Below, piece by piece: positions 1 to 9,210 of a stretch of DNA of 64,000 nucleotides; positions within the stretch are counted from its first letter, which is position 1, and the number at the start of each line of letters is the position of its first letter. A program made the translations under genes and the position numbers. The DNA is from Luteolibacter luteus (GTDB taxonomy: Bacteria; Verrucomicrobiota; Verrucomicrobiia; Verrucomicrobiales; Akkermansiaceae), in the NCBI RefSeq assembly GCF_012913485.1, contig NZ_CP051774.1, positions 5,518,001 to 5,582,000 on the forward strand, written 5' to 3'. Under the pieces are notes generated by a model. It saw only the letters and a program-made list of their open reading frames with translations, had not been told where the DNA came from and ran no database searches.

Positions 1-1
1 G

Positions 2-3000
2 GATAAGGAGGGCGGCGGCTACATTGGCCGGCATCGCCCCGACCTGGCGTTCTCACCCGATCCTTGGTTCCGGGGGATCGATCTGCTCTATGGGCCCGAT
101 GGCGGCGTCTTCATCAGTGATTGGTCGGATACCGGCGAGTGCCATGATGACGATGGGGTGCATCGTCTTTCCGGGCGTATCTACAAGATTACCCATGGAG
201 CCCCCGCCGCTTCTTCCGTCCGAGATTTGGCACTGCTACCCAGCAGCGATTTGCTCCCGCTTCTTGATCATCGGAATGAATGGTTCGCCCGCCGCAGCCG
301 CTTGCTATTGCAGCAGCGTGCCGCCTCCGGTGAAGACATGGCCGGTATCGCCGCCGCGCTTCACCATCGATTCTCGGAGACCAGCAATGAAGTCCTTCGG
401 CTACGCTACCTCTGGTCCCTATCTGCCATCAGCAAGGCGGATCCGGCTTTCCTACGATCCCTCCTCGGTGACGGACAGGAGCACGTTCGCGTGTGGGCGC
501 TCCGCTTGTTGTTAGATGACCGCGCGGTGATGCCGGAACCGGAAACCTTGGCCGTCCTTTCGAGGATCGCACAGGAGGAGAAGTCTGCCACTGTCCGACT
601 TGCACTAGCATCTGCTTTGCAGCGGCTCCCGCTGGAGCATCGTTCATCCATCGCTGGTCCCTTGCTTGCCCGGGCGGAGGATGCTGCGGATCACAATCTG
701 CCGCTGATGCTGTGGTATGGCATTGAGCCGCTTGGCGATTCTCGTCCCGGCGAACTCGCGGTGCTGGCAAAGGACTGCGCCATTCCTTTGGTGAGAATCC
801 AGATCTCCCGGCGTCTCGCCAGCAAGGCGGTGGACACGGATGGCGCGCTCGATTCGCTCCTGCGTCACGCTCCGTCCGCAAGCGCCGCATGGCAGGCGGA
901 TCTCTTGGAAGGAATGATCCGCGCTTTTCAAGGGCTGCACGGCACGAAGTCTCCCGCAGCTTGGTCCCTCTTGGCGCAAGCTCTGGCCGAATCCGGAGAT
1001 GCCTCCGTGAAAGACCTCGCTCGCAAGCTCGGCCTGACCTTCTCCGATCCGAAATCGATCGCCGATACAGTAGCCATCCTGCGTGATGATACGGCGCATA
1101 TCGAGGCACGCCGCACCGCGCTCCGGGCCCTCATCGGTTCGCGGGTGGACGGGCTCCACGAACTGTGCACCGGCTCCTTCGCCACTCCCGGCCTGACAGC
1201 CACTGCCGCGGAAGGACTGTCACTGGAAGATGATCTCGCGACGGCGGATTGGATCATCGCAGCCTTCAATCAGGTGCACCCTGCGGAGAAAAGCGCGGTG
1301 ATCGGTGTCCTGATCCTTCGCCCCGCATGGGCGATGCGCTTGCTAGATGCGATAGCCGCGGGATCGATTCCGGCGACGGAAATCAGCGCCTTTCAAGTCC
1401 GCCAGATCCGTGGCTTGAAGGACGAAACGCTCGACACACGCATTGCGAAACTTTGGGGAGACGTTCGGGATTCCAGTGCCGACAAGCGGGCAGCCGTCGC
1501 GAAATGGGAAGCCTATCTCACCCCGAAGACGATCGCCCTTGGCAACAAGGAAGCAGGGAAGCTTCTCTTCGCTGCGACCTGTGGTGCCTGCCACACGATG
1601 TATGGGCAAGGCGGTGCGATCGGTCCGGATCTCACCGGAGGAGGGCGGGATAACCTGCACTACCTCCTTGCGAATATCATCGACCCCAGTGCCGTGCTTG
1701 CGAAGGAGAACCAGCTTTCCATCCTGACTCTGAAGGATGGTCGCGTCTTGAGCGGCATGATCCGTGCGAAGGACGAGCGGATGGTCACCTTGCAAACCCT
1801 CACCGAAAGGACCTCCGTGCCCGCAGGCGATGTCGTGAGAACGGACACCCTGCCCGTTTCGCTCATGCCGGAAGGGATGCTCGACGCTCTTTCCCATGAG
1901 CAGGTCCGTGACCTCTTCGCATGGCTCATGGACAAGCAGTCGTCCGCTGCCGCTCCATCTCCCGAGGCTATCAACCCCTTCAGCGTCTCGATCACGGGTG
2001 ATTGGCAGGTGTCTGTGAAACATGGCCATTCGGAAACCGTGACACTGCTTGATATCGCACCGCCTGCCTATCAAGAGGTGACATCAGAGGCCTTCGCCTC
2101 GCTCCCGGTTTACAATGCGAACGGCGGAGGCTGGAACAATGGCGCAAAGTTCGCCGGCAACCTCGCCGAGGAATGCGCGACCCCGGATCTCATTGACGCC
2201 GCCACGGTCACGCTTCGGGCCAGTGCGGATCCGGCTTCACCGGCATTCGTTCGCGGGAAGGACTGGGAGATGGAGAATCGCTGGGGCACCTTCGGCCGGA
2301 TCACCGGGGGGGCGATCGGCGAAGCTGTCCCCATATTTGCCAGCTACCGGCACACCTCCTTGCGGCTCGATTCAATCGTTCAGGAAACTACGGGAAATAT
2401 CGTAGTTCGCCAGGGCAGGGGAGCTCCTGCAGCTCCGGAAGCTCCCCGCTTGAAGGAAGGGGAGCGCCGCCTGGCGAATATCTGGATCCCCGGACCCATT
2501 CCTCGGCTCACCGGTGATCACCTCTTTCCGGTGATTGAGGCTGCTTATCCTGCCGGGTCTGCTCCCGTGCCACCGAAGGTCGCGGAGAAGTTCCCGCGCA
2601 TCATGGAGAAATTACGCTCCGGGGAGCCCCTGCGGATCCTAGCATGGGGTGATAGCGTTACCGCTGCGGGCTATCTCCCGCAGGCAGAAAAGTGGCAGGA
2701 GCAATTTGTCGCCCGCCTGCGTGCGAAATTTCCACAGGCAAAGATCGAGTTGCTCTCGGAAGCCTGGGGTGGCCGCACCACCTCTGCCTACCTCGCGGAG
2801 CCACCGGGTAGTGCCCACAACTATCAGGAAAAGGTGTTGGCGCTGAAACCTGATCTCGTGATCTCGGAGTTCGTCAACGACGCCGGTCTACCCCTGGATG
2901 GCATGGCTCCGCAATACGCCCGCATTCTGACAGACTTCAAGGGGATCGGTGCCGAGTGGATCATTCTCACTCCTCACTACGTCATCCCGGCATGGATGGG

Positions 3001-3229
3001 ACTGAGCCGTGAGCGCGAGATCGACGAAGATCCTAGGCCCTACGTGGCCATGCTCCGGAAGTTCGCCGCGGACAACCCGGTGCTCCTTGCAGACGCCGCG
3101 CGACGCTATGGCAGGCTCTGGCGGCAGGGCATCCCCTACACCACGCTCATGGTAAATTCCATCAATCACCCGAATGCCCGGGGGATGACCCTTTTCGCGG
3201 ATTCTCTCATGGAGCTCTTCGAAGAGTAG
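2..3229 (+). CDS. Heme-binding membrane-bound dehydrogenase fused to SGNH hydrolase (5' partial)
   Basis: The frame is open from the first bases of the window, so the N-terminus is missing; 1075 residues are visible. The first ~50 residues (GPDGGVFISDWSDTGECHDD) match the end of the beta-propeller of the planctomycete/verrucomicrobial 'membrane-bound dehydrogenase' family. Residues ~70-480 are helical and HEAT-like. A cytochrome c motif CGACH lies at ~527-531, followed by IGPDLTGGGR and IDPSAVLAKENQ, as in the TIGR02603 heme-binding domain. The C-terminal ~210 residues form an SGNH esterase with GDSV at ~883-886, Asn ~959 in FVNDAG and His ~1056 in NHPN. The residue three before that His is Ser, not the usual Asp. 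The family is thought to be periplasmic and to oxidise sugars or deacylate polysaccharides; the substrate is unknown. It converges on rhaM with a 3-nt gap. Confidence 0.85.
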   Translation, partial: DKEGGGYIGRHRPDLAFSPDPWFRGIDLLYGPDGGVFISDWSDTGECHDDDGVHRLSGRIYKITHGAPAASSVRDLALLPSSDLLPLLDHRNEWFARRSRLLLQQRAASGEDMAGIAAALHHRFSETSNEVLRLRYLWSLSAISKADPAFLRSLLGDGQEHVRVWALRLLLDDRAVMPEPETLAVLSRIAQEEKSATVRLALASALQRLPLEHRSSIAGPLLARAEDAADHNLPLMLWYGIEPLGDSRPGELAVLAKDCAIPLVRIQISRRLASKAVDTDGALDSLLRHAPSASAAWQADLLEGMIRAFQGLHGTKSPAAWSLLAQALAESGDASVKDLARKLGLTFSDPKSIADTVAILRDDTAHIEARRTALRALIGSRVDGLHELCTGSFATPGLTATAAEGLSLEDDLATADWIIAAFNQVHPAEKSAVIGVLILRPAWAMRLLDAIAAGSIPATEISAFQVRQIRGLKDETLDTRIAKLWGDVRDSSADKRAAVAKWEAYLTPKTIALGNKEAGKLLFAATCGACHTMYGQGGAIGPDLTGGGRDNLHYLLANIIDPSAVLAKENQLSILTLKDGRVLSGMIRAKDERMVTLQTLTERTSVPAGDVVRTDTLPVSLMPEGMLDALSHEQVRDLFAWLMDKQSSAAAPSPEAINPFSVSITGDWQVSVKHGHSETVTLLDIAPPAYQEVTSEAFASLPVYNANGGGWNNGAKFAGNLAEECATPDLIDAATVTLRASADPASPAFVRGKDWEMENRWGTFGRITGGAIGEAVPIFASYRHTSLRLDSIVQETTGNIVVRQGRGAPAAPEAPRLKEGERRLANIWIPGPIPRLTGDHLFPVIEAAYPAGSAPVPPKVAEKFPRIMEKLRSGEPLRILAWGDSVTAAGYLPQAEKWQEQFVARLRAKFPQAKIELLSEAWGGRTTSAYLAEPPGSAHNYQEKVLALKPDLVISEFVNDAGLPLDGMAPQYARILTDFKGIGAEWIILTPHYVIPAWMGLSREREIDEDPRPYVAMLRKFAADNPVLLADAARRYGRLWRQGIPYTTLMVNSINHPNARGMTLFADSLMELFEE

Positions 3230-3232
3230 CTG

Positions 3233-3547
3233 TTAAGCCAGATGAAACACCTCCCGCAGCTCTGCTGACACCGGCGAGGCATCCTCATTCGCCGGCATCA
3301 CATCGCTCATGTGCCGCCACCAGCGTTGGCACACCTCCGTCGTGGCGATTGCGGCCCAGCGCTCTTCGCTCTCGATCTCCGCGTAGCCGAAAAGCTGCCG
3401 CGTCTCCGGATGGAGAAAGATCGAGTAGTTGTGCACGTCATGTGCCTTCAGGACCTCTTCGAGTTCCCGCCAGATCGGCTTGTGCCGCCGCTCGTATTCG
3501 TCCTCGCAGCCGGCGTTTACCGACATCACGAATGCCTTCCGGATCAT
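3233..3547 (-). CDS. rhaM: L-rhamnose mutarotase
   Basis: This protein of 104 residues has the same length as E. coli RhaM and matches it along its full length. It is a small ferredoxin-like-fold protein with the typical N-terminal region ([20 protein letters not shown]), a central [20 protein letters not shown] stretch, and the C-terminal [10 protein letters not shown] block that carries the conserved tryptophan pair. It interconverts alpha- and beta-L-rhamnose in the cytoplasm, the first step of rhamnose use. The start is ATG. It lies upstream of, and in the same direction as, the DUF1552/DUF1592 pair, with 49 nt between, so co-transcription is possible. No rhaA, rhaB or rhaD is seen in the window. 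Together with the rhamnosidase at 36413-38185 it suggests that this organism consumes rhamnose. Confidence 0.9.
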   Translation of the reverse strand: MIRKAFVMSVNAGCEDEYERRHKPIWRELEEVLKAHDVHNYSIFLHPETRQLFGYAEIESEERWAAIATTEVCQRWWRHMSDVMPANEDASPVSAELREVFHLA

Positions 3548-3596
3548 GCCTGAACCCTAGGCTCGTCTTCCTCGAAAAGAAAAGCCGCCCCTGCGC

Positions 3597-4946
3597 TTAC
3601 AGCAGTTCCGAGAACTCTCCGCTGCTATCGGAGAAGCTTTCCGTTTCCACTCCCATCTTCTGTGCCACCGTCAGGAGTACATTGCTCAGCGGCGGATGCT
3701 TGTCCGGATCATGCGCAATGTGCTGGTTGTGCTTCAGTCCGTAGGCACCGCCACCCGCCACCAGCAGCGGCAGGTTTTTCGGCGAATGATCACCGCCCGG
3801 ACCACTGTTCATGCCGGAGCCATACACCAGCATCGTGTGATCCAGCATCGGGATGCCTCCTTCATCCGTCGATTTCAGGAGTTCCATGAAACGAGCGAGC
3901 CGCTCCAGATAACCCCGGTCCACGACTGCGAGTTTCTTCAGCGTTTCCGGATCTCCGCCGTGGTGCGAAAGCTCATGGTGATTCTCACCACCCACGCCAT
4001 AGCCACCCGCCTCACGTGCCCACTCGAAGGAAATCACCCGCGTCGTGTCGGTCACGAAGGCCAGATACGAAAGCTCCAGCATCACATCCAGCCACATGGG
4101 CCGGTCATGCGCATCGCCCGGCTTGCTATTGAGTTGCAGGCCCGCGGAATCGATCACCGGTTTCGGCACATCTACCCATGCCTCTTGGCGCTGCACCCGC
4201 AACTCCGTCTCGCGCACGGCTGCCAGGTATTCGCCCAGCTTGCCCTTATCCTCCTTGCCCAGCTTCTTCTCCAGCGCCCGCGCCTCGCCCAGCACATCAT
4301 CCAGGATGCTGCGCTTCTCCGCATAGCGCTTCAAAGTCGCATCCCGCGAATCGGCGCCATCCGGCACGAAGAGCCGCTCGAACAAACGCTGCGGGCTATT
4401 CTCGGCAGGCAGGGGCGTTCCGTTGCGATCAAATGCCAGCGTGTGACTATGCATCGCCGTCCCCGTGCCGGATTCATCCCCGATCTCGATTGAAGGAAAG
4501 CGGGTATTCATCCCCACCTTCTCCGCGATCAATTGGTCCACCGAGATGGTGTTGGTGTAGTCCTTTCCCGGCACCGCCTGCAGATTTGCCCCGGTCAGCC
4601 ACGTATCGCCACCGCTATGCCCGCCGAGACAGTGCGGATGTCCGAGACCGGATAAAATCGAGAACTGCTCGCGATGCTCTTTCAACGTCTCGAGGGTGGG
4701 GGAGAGCTTATAGCCCTTGCCCTTCTCCTCCGGCACCCAGTCCAGAATGTTCACACCATTCGAGACGTAGCAAAAGATCGCGCGCGGCACCGGCTTGGCA
4801 CCCGACTTGGCCAAGGGCCGGTAGGTCGATGGCGCTGCATGGAGCGTCCGCGGCAGCATCGCCTCCAGCAGTGGCAGCGCCAGCGTGACACCCATGCCGC
4901 GCAAGGCCGTGCGCCGGGAGAGGGGAGTGTGGAAGAGCGGGTTCAT
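3597..4946 (-). CDS. DUF1552 family secreted protein
   Basis: The 449-residue product begins with a Tat-like signal (SRRTALRGMGVTLALPLLEA), so it is probably exported folded. The body matches DUF1552, a Planctomycetes/Verrucomicrobia family of the alkaline-phosphatase superfamily: FCYVSNGVNILDW, LGHPHCLGGHSGGDTWLTG, ENHHELSHHGGD and MLVYGSGMNSGPGGDHSPKN. The several His and Asp residues in these motifs could bind metal. DUF1552 genes almost always sit beside a DUF1592 multi-domain cytochrome; here that gene (4961-7510) lies 14 nt upstream on the same strand, so the two form an operon. The biochemical role is not established. Confidence 0.9.
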   Translation of the reverse strand: MNPLFHTPLSRRTALRGMGVTLALPLLEAMLPRTLHAAPSTYRPLAKSGAKPVPRAIFCYVSNGVNILDWVPEEKGKGYKLSPTLETLKEHREQFSILSGLGHPHCLGGHSGGDTWLTGANLQAVPGKDYTNTISVDQLIAEKVGMNTRFPSIEIGDESGTGTAMHSHTLAFDRNGTPLPAENSPQRLFERLFVPDGADSRDATLKRYAEKRSILDDVLGEARALEKKLGKEDKGKLGEYLAAVRETELRVQRQEAWVDVPKPVIDSAGLQLNSKPGDAHDRPMWLDVMLELSYLAFVTDTTRVISFEWAREAGGYGVGGENHHELSHHGGDPETLKKLAVVDRGYLERLARFMELLKSTDEGGIPMLDHTMLVYGSGMNSGPGGDHSPKNLPLLVAGGGAYGLKHNQHIAHDPDKHPPLSNVLLTVAQKMGVETESFSDSSGEFSELL

Positions 4947-4960
4947 CGCGTGGCTGCAGT

Positions 4961-7510
4961 TTATTTCGTGGTGAAAAGCTCGGAGGTCGTGATCGCCTCG
5001 ATCAGGGAACGCATCGTGTAGCCATTTCCCTTCATCTCCTGCACGAAGCCGCGCAGCGCAGGCTGATCGGAAAATCCCAACTCCCGCCCGAGGGCGTAGG
5101 TTGTGAGCCGGCTTGCCAGCGCGTTCAGGAAGAGATCCTCGCTCTTCATCAGCTGCTCCTGAAGCCCGGCCACTCCCGTGAACTCCGTGCCATCCGGCAT
5201 CTTCGCGCTCGCATCGATCACCGGATCATCCTTCTCGATCCTCCCGTTGTAGCCATGGCCTTCCTGATCGCGCCACTCGCCCGCCGCATTGAAATTCTCC
5301 AGCGCCAGCCCCAGCGGGTCGATCTTGTCGTGGCAGCGCGCACAGGACTCCATCTGCCGGTGGATCTCCAGCCTCTGCCGCACCGTCGCCTTGTCGATGC
5401 CCGGCACCTTCGGCTGGATCTCGCCCACGTTTGCCACCGGCAGGCCCGGGTCCCGACCGAGCAAGGTCTTCAGGATCCAGGTGCCGCGCAGCACCGGTGA
5501 GGTGCGTGTGCCGTTCGAAGTGATCGAGTGAAAGGACGCCTGTGTGACCAGCCCGCCGCGGCGCGATTCCGGGCTCACCATCACCTTCCGGATCTCATCA
5601 CCCCGCACGCCAGGGATGCCGTAGTGACGTGCCAGGCGTTCGTTGATCGTGACGAAGTCGCTACGGATGAAGTTTCGCGCATCCAGATCGCTGCGCAGGA
5701 TCTCCGCAAAGAACCCCTCCGATTCCCGGACGATGCTGAGTTCCAGATGCCGGTCGTAGTCCGGGTAGAGCGTTCGGGATGGAGGATTCGCTCCCACCTT
5801 CCGCAGTCCAAGCCATTGGCCCGCGAAGTTCGTCACGAAGGCTCCGCTCCGCGGATCCGCCAGCAGGCGCCGGGTTTCTTCACGTAGTACATCCGGGTTC
5901 TGAAGTTCGCCGCTTGCCGCCAAGCTCGTCAGCCGCTCATCCGGCATGGAAGACCAGAGGAAATAGGAAAGCCGGGTCGCGATCTCGTAGCCGTTCAGCG
6001 GCTTCGGAGCAGTGCCGGGAGACTCAGGCTCCACCAGATAGAGGAAATGGGGAGAGGCCAGAACGGCGGCCAGCGGCACCTTGATCGCTTCCGCGAAGGA
6101 CGGCTTCTCTGCACGGAGCTTCTTGTAGAGCTCCAGCTTCGCATCGATCTCCGCCGCGTCCACGGGCCGCCGATAAGCCCGTGGCATGAAACGCGCCAAC
6201 ACCTCGCGGGCGTACGCGGTCTCATCCTGCTCACGGACAGGGATGTCGGGAAGCAGCCGCCGAGAACTCTCCGGCGGCCAGCTTTCATACACCGGTCCTT
6301 CCAGCTCGATCCAATCCACCATCAGCTCGGGGCGCGGGAATTCCTCGCGCTCCTGCATCCAGAAATTCTCCAGAGTACTAGGGACATCGTAGGCATATTC
6401 CAGGTCGATCCCTCCCTCCTCGGTATTGAAGTAGGCCCTAACCTCGTACGACTCCGGCGCATTGGCCGGTGCGGGCACGTCCATCTCCGCGACCACTCGT
6501 GGTGCGCCGCCCAGATGCCGGGTGATTTTCACCCGCGGCGGGCCGTAGTCATACATCCGGTGCCCGGCGAAGATCTTCATCTTCTGCTCGAATGCCTCGT
6601 GGTGCCACTTCGCTCCTTCCGGATTGTTCGCGATCTCCTCGTCGCGATGCTTTGCCAGGATCTTCTGCCCCGCAGCCACCACCTGCTTTCTGTTGGGAAC
6701 CCGGCCTGCAGCCCGGAAACGAACGATGTACTCGCCGGCCGCCGGCACATGGAAGGATCTGAAACCGATGTTCTTGTTCCAGGCCTTGTGGTGGATCACC
6801 GTGAAGCCTTTCTCGACCGGGTTCTCCCCCGGGTTCAGGAGCACGTCGTCGTTTCCACGCCGCACCCGGTAACGGTCCAGCCCTTGGGTGTTTTCTTCCG
6901 GCTCGAAACGCCACTTCACACGCTCCGGCCGCGGGCCTTCGGGCAGAGCCCGGTCCAGGATCTCCCGGGCCGCCGCATAGTAGAGCTCCACTTGCATCGG
7001 TGAGATCGTGAGCGCCTGCCCGATGTTATCGAAGCCACCCGCCGGTGGGTCTTCGGGGAAGTCCTCCGAAGGATGAAAATCCACGCCGATGAGATCGCGG
7101 ATCGTGTTGTCATACTCGGTGCGGTTCATCCGCCGCAGCACCACCCGCGTCGATCGCTTCGCCACCTCCGCACGGGCGAGTTCGGCTTCCACCCATTCCG
7201 CGAAGCGTGCTGCATCGGCCGCCGCAGGCTGCGGTTCATCTTCCGGCGGCATCTCATGGCCGTTGATGACATTCAGCACCTCTTTCCACTTTTCCGCGGA
7301 GATCGGGCTATGGAAGTCCGGTGAGAGCGTGTCCAGCCGCAGCTTGCCCTTCTGCTTCTCCGGACCGTGACAGGAGATGCAATGTTCCTCAAGGAAGGGC
7401 CCCACAATCTCCGCTAGAGCCGTGTCGCGTTCCTGGGCAGTGACTTGTAGCACGCCCAGGGAAAGAAGAGCCAGCCATGTGATAGCTGCGGATCCGACGC
7501 TGCTCACCAT
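4961..7510 (-). CDS. Planctomycete-type cytochrome c protein (DUF1587/1595/1592/1588/1585)
   Basis: The 849-residue product has an N-terminal signal peptide (WLALLSLGVLQVTAQ) and a first heme-binding motif CISCH at ~43-47, followed by GPEKQKGKLRLD, the signature of the planctomycete cytochrome c domain. The order of domains inferred from motifs is DUF1587 (MNRTEYDNTIRDLIGVD), an all-beta middle region (~200-400), DUF1595 (LARFMPRAYRRPVD), DUF1592 (YEIATRLSYFLWSSMPDE), DUF1588 with a second CARCH motif (ESCARCHDKIDPLGLALENF) and DUF1585 at the end (LASRLTTYALGRELGFSD). It is probably a periplasmic redox partner of the DUF1552 protein encoded 14 nt downstream. Substrate and electron acceptor are unknown. 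Confidence 0.92.
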   Translation of the reverse strand: MVSSVGSAAITWLALLSLGVLQVTAQERDTALAEIVGPFLEEHCISCHGPEKQKGKLRLDTLSPDFHSPISAEKWKEVLNVINGHEMPPEDEPQPAAADAARFAEWVEAELARAEVAKRSTRVVLRRMNRTEYDNTIRDLIGVDFHPSEDFPEDPPAGGFDNIGQALTISPMQVELYYAAAREILDRALPEGPRPERVKWRFEPEENTQGLDRYRVRRGNDDVLLNPGENPVEKGFTVIHHKAWNKNIGFRSFHVPAAGEYIVRFRAAGRVPNRKQVVAAGQKILAKHRDEEIANNPEGAKWHHEAFEQKMKIFAGHRMYDYGPPRVKITRHLGGAPRVVAEMDVPAPANAPESYEVRAYFNTEEGGIDLEYAYDVPSTLENFWMQEREEFPRPELMVDWIELEGPVYESWPPESSRRLLPDIPVREQDETAYAREVLARFMPRAYRRPVDAAEIDAKLELYKKLRAEKPSFAEAIKVPLAAVLASPHFLYLVEPESPGTAPKPLNGYEIATRLSYFLWSSMPDERLTSLAASGELQNPDVLREETRRLLADPRSGAFVTNFAGQWLGLRKVGANPPSRTLYPDYDRHLELSIVRESEGFFAEILRSDLDARNFIRSDFVTINERLARHYGIPGVRGDEIRKVMVSPESRRGGLVTQASFHSITSNGTRTSPVLRGTWILKTLLGRDPGLPVANVGEIQPKVPGIDKATVRQRLEIHRQMESCARCHDKIDPLGLALENFNAAGEWRDQEGHGYNGRIEKDDPVIDASAKMPDGTEFTGVAGLQEQLMKSEDLFLNALASRLTTYALGRELGFSDQPALRGFVQEMKGNGYTMRSLIEAITTSELFTTK

Positions 7511-7592
7511 CTCTTCCGCCAGTGAAGCAGGGAGTCGCCCTTTTACGAGAAAACTCCGCGGTCTCCGTCCCGTTCGACTGGATTCCCCGGTT

Positions 7593-7626
7593 GTTAGGAC
7601 TGCGCGGATTCGCGGCGGGTCCTAAC
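7593..7626 (-). terminator. Hairpin downstream of the PEP-CTERM remnant
   Basis: Perfect 8-bp arms GTTAGGAC/GTCCTAAC enclose an 18-nt GC-rich loop that can pair further. The hairpin lies 46 nt past the stop of the broken PEP-CTERM gene and about 80 nt before the DUF1592 start. There is no clear U-tract, so it could instead be a leader structure of the DUF1552/1592 operon. Confidence 0.4.
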
Positions 7627-7672
7627 AGGCTGCGCCCGGATTCCGGCGCAACCTGAATAAAAAAGCTCTGGT

Positions 7673-8007
7673 TTAACGGCGGCGGCGCAGAAATGCGGCC
7701 ACCGCACCCAAGGCCGCGAGCGCGCAGGATGCCGGCTCCGGGACCACCTCGAACTGACTGATGATGCCGCCCTGGCCTGCGTAGGCATATAGCCTAGGGC
7801 CACGTTCCCAATCGTTTCGCCGCAGGGAGATTGGTGAAACTCGAAAGATCCACGATGGAGCTGCCGGTGAAGACGGTCGTGGGGGTCGAGAAATGCTGTT
7901 CGTCGGCATTCGAGGCACCGACGTTGCAGATGTTTAGATCCACCCTCGGCACCACGACGGGGCTTCCGCTCCGGCTCCGATCCAGTTGCCCACGATCTGC
8001 CGCTCCC
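7673..8007 (-). pseudogene. PEP-CTERM protein remnant (5'-truncated, frameshifted)
   Basis: The 3' end encodes a clear PEP-CTERM sorting tail: QFEVVPEPASCALAALG, a hydrophobic stretch, then four arginines and the stop. No start codon precedes it at a sensible distance. The protein-like text upstream (DLNICNVGASNADEQHF, GSSIVDLSSFTNLPAAKR) continues in a different frame, with the break near 7800-7815. The upstream part runs directly into the 3' end of ribBA and no signal peptide remains. I read this as the last ~110 codons of a once complete exported protein, cut by a deletion at ribBA and shifted by one base. A sequencing error could explain the frameshift but not the missing N-terminus. Confidence 0.7.
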
Positions 8008-9210
8008 TTATAGCCTGTGGCCCATCCGCTCGCGCTTCGTTTCCAGATAGCGTGCGTTGTGTGGGTTCGCCGGCAGGCTGATCGGAAGCTGTTCCACGAT
8101 TTCCAAGCCATAGCCTTCAAGGCCGACCACCTTCTTCGGGTTGTTGGTCAAAAGGCGGATTTTGCGAACACCGAGGTCGCAGAGAATCTGCGCACCCATG
8201 CCGTAGTCGCGGAGGTCGGAGCCGAAACCGAGTTTCTCATTCGCCTCGATCGTATCGAGTCCTTGCTCCTGAAGCTTGTAGGCATGGATCTTCGCCGCCA
8301 GCCCGATGCCGCGACCTTCCTGGCGGAGGTAGAGCAGCACACCGCCCTCTTTTGAGATCCGCTCCATCGCGGCATCCAGTTGGCCGCCGCAGTCGCAGCG
8401 CTGGGATAGGAAGACATCACCGGTCAGGCACTCGGAGTGCACGCGGACCAGCACCGGTTGGGACGAGTCGATGTCCCCGCGGACCAGCGCCAGGTGGTGG
8501 GAGCCATCCGTCTCTACCCGGTAGAGGTGGCAGGTGAATTCGCCGTGGTCGGTCGGAAGTCCGATCGTTTCCTCGCGGACCACTAGCTTCTCGGATTTCC
8601 GGCGCCAGCTGATCAGTTGGGCGATCGTGCACGCCTTCAGACCATGCTCCTTCTGGAAATCGCCCAGATCACCCACGCGGCCCATCGTGCCATCCGCGTT
8701 CATGATCTCGCAGATCACGCCGGCTGGTTCGAGTCCGGCCAGACGCGCGAGGTCGACCGCGGCCTCCGTGTGGCCGGCACGCCGCAGCACGCCGCCATCG
8801 CGGGCTTGGATCGGGAAAGTGTGTCCAGGGTGGACGAAGTCATCCGGCCCGGCATTCGGGTCGGCCAGCAGCTTCACGCAGCGGCAGCGATCGGGGGAGG
8901 AAATCCCGGTGGTGATGCCATCCGCGGCGTCCACGGAGATCGTGAAGGCGGTGCGCTGGACCTCGCGGTTTCGGCGGGTCATCTGCGGCAGGTCCAGCTC
9001 CTCGGCCCGTTTCTGGGTGATCGGGGCGCAGACAAGCCCGCGGCCATGGACCGCCATGAAGGAAATGATCTCCGGGGTGCACAGGGAAGCGGCGGCGATC
9101 AGATCCGCCTCGTTTTCCCGATCCGGATCGTCCGCCACGATCACGATGCGGCCGGCGGCGATTTCGGCGATGATTTCCTCGATGGGGCTGAAGGTAAGCT
9201 CGGTGGCCAT
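8008..9210 (-). CDS. ribBA: Bifunctional DHBP synthase / GTP cyclohydrolase II
   Basis: The protein has 400 residues, the usual length for RibBA. The N-terminal half is 3,4-dihydroxy-2-butanone-4-phosphate synthase, with the acidic DDPDRENEADL motif and GHTFPIQARDGGVLRRAGHTEAAVDL. The C-terminal half is GTP cyclohydrolase II, with zinc-binding CLTGDVFLSQRCDCGGQ, RQEGRGIGL, and a TNNPKKVVGLEGYGL motif near the end. It makes both precursors of riboflavin in the cytoplasm. The start ATG is followed directly by the conserved TFSPIEEIIAEIAAGRIVIV. No FMN riboswitch could be recognised upstream. No other rib gene is nearby, so it is probably transcribed alone. Confidence 0.95.
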   Translation of the reverse strand: MATELTFSPIEEIIAEIAAGRIVIVADDPDRENEADLIAAASLCTPEIISFMAVHGRGLVCAPITQKRAEELDLPQMTRRNREVQRTAFTISVDAADGITTGISSPDRCRCVKLLADPNAGPDDFVHPGHTFPIQARDGGVLRRAGHTEAAVDLARLAGLEPAGVICEIMNADGTMGRVGDLGDFQKEHGLKACTIAQLISWRRKSEKLVVREETIGLPTDHGEFTCHLYRVETDGSHHLALVRGDIDSSQPVLVRVHSECLTGDVFLSQRCDCGGQLDAAMERISKEGGVLLYLRQEGRGIGLAAKIHAYKLQEQGLDTIEANEKLGFGSDLRDYGMGAQILCDLGVRKIRLLTNNPKKVVGLEGYGLEIVEQLPISLPANPHNARYLETKRERMGHRL

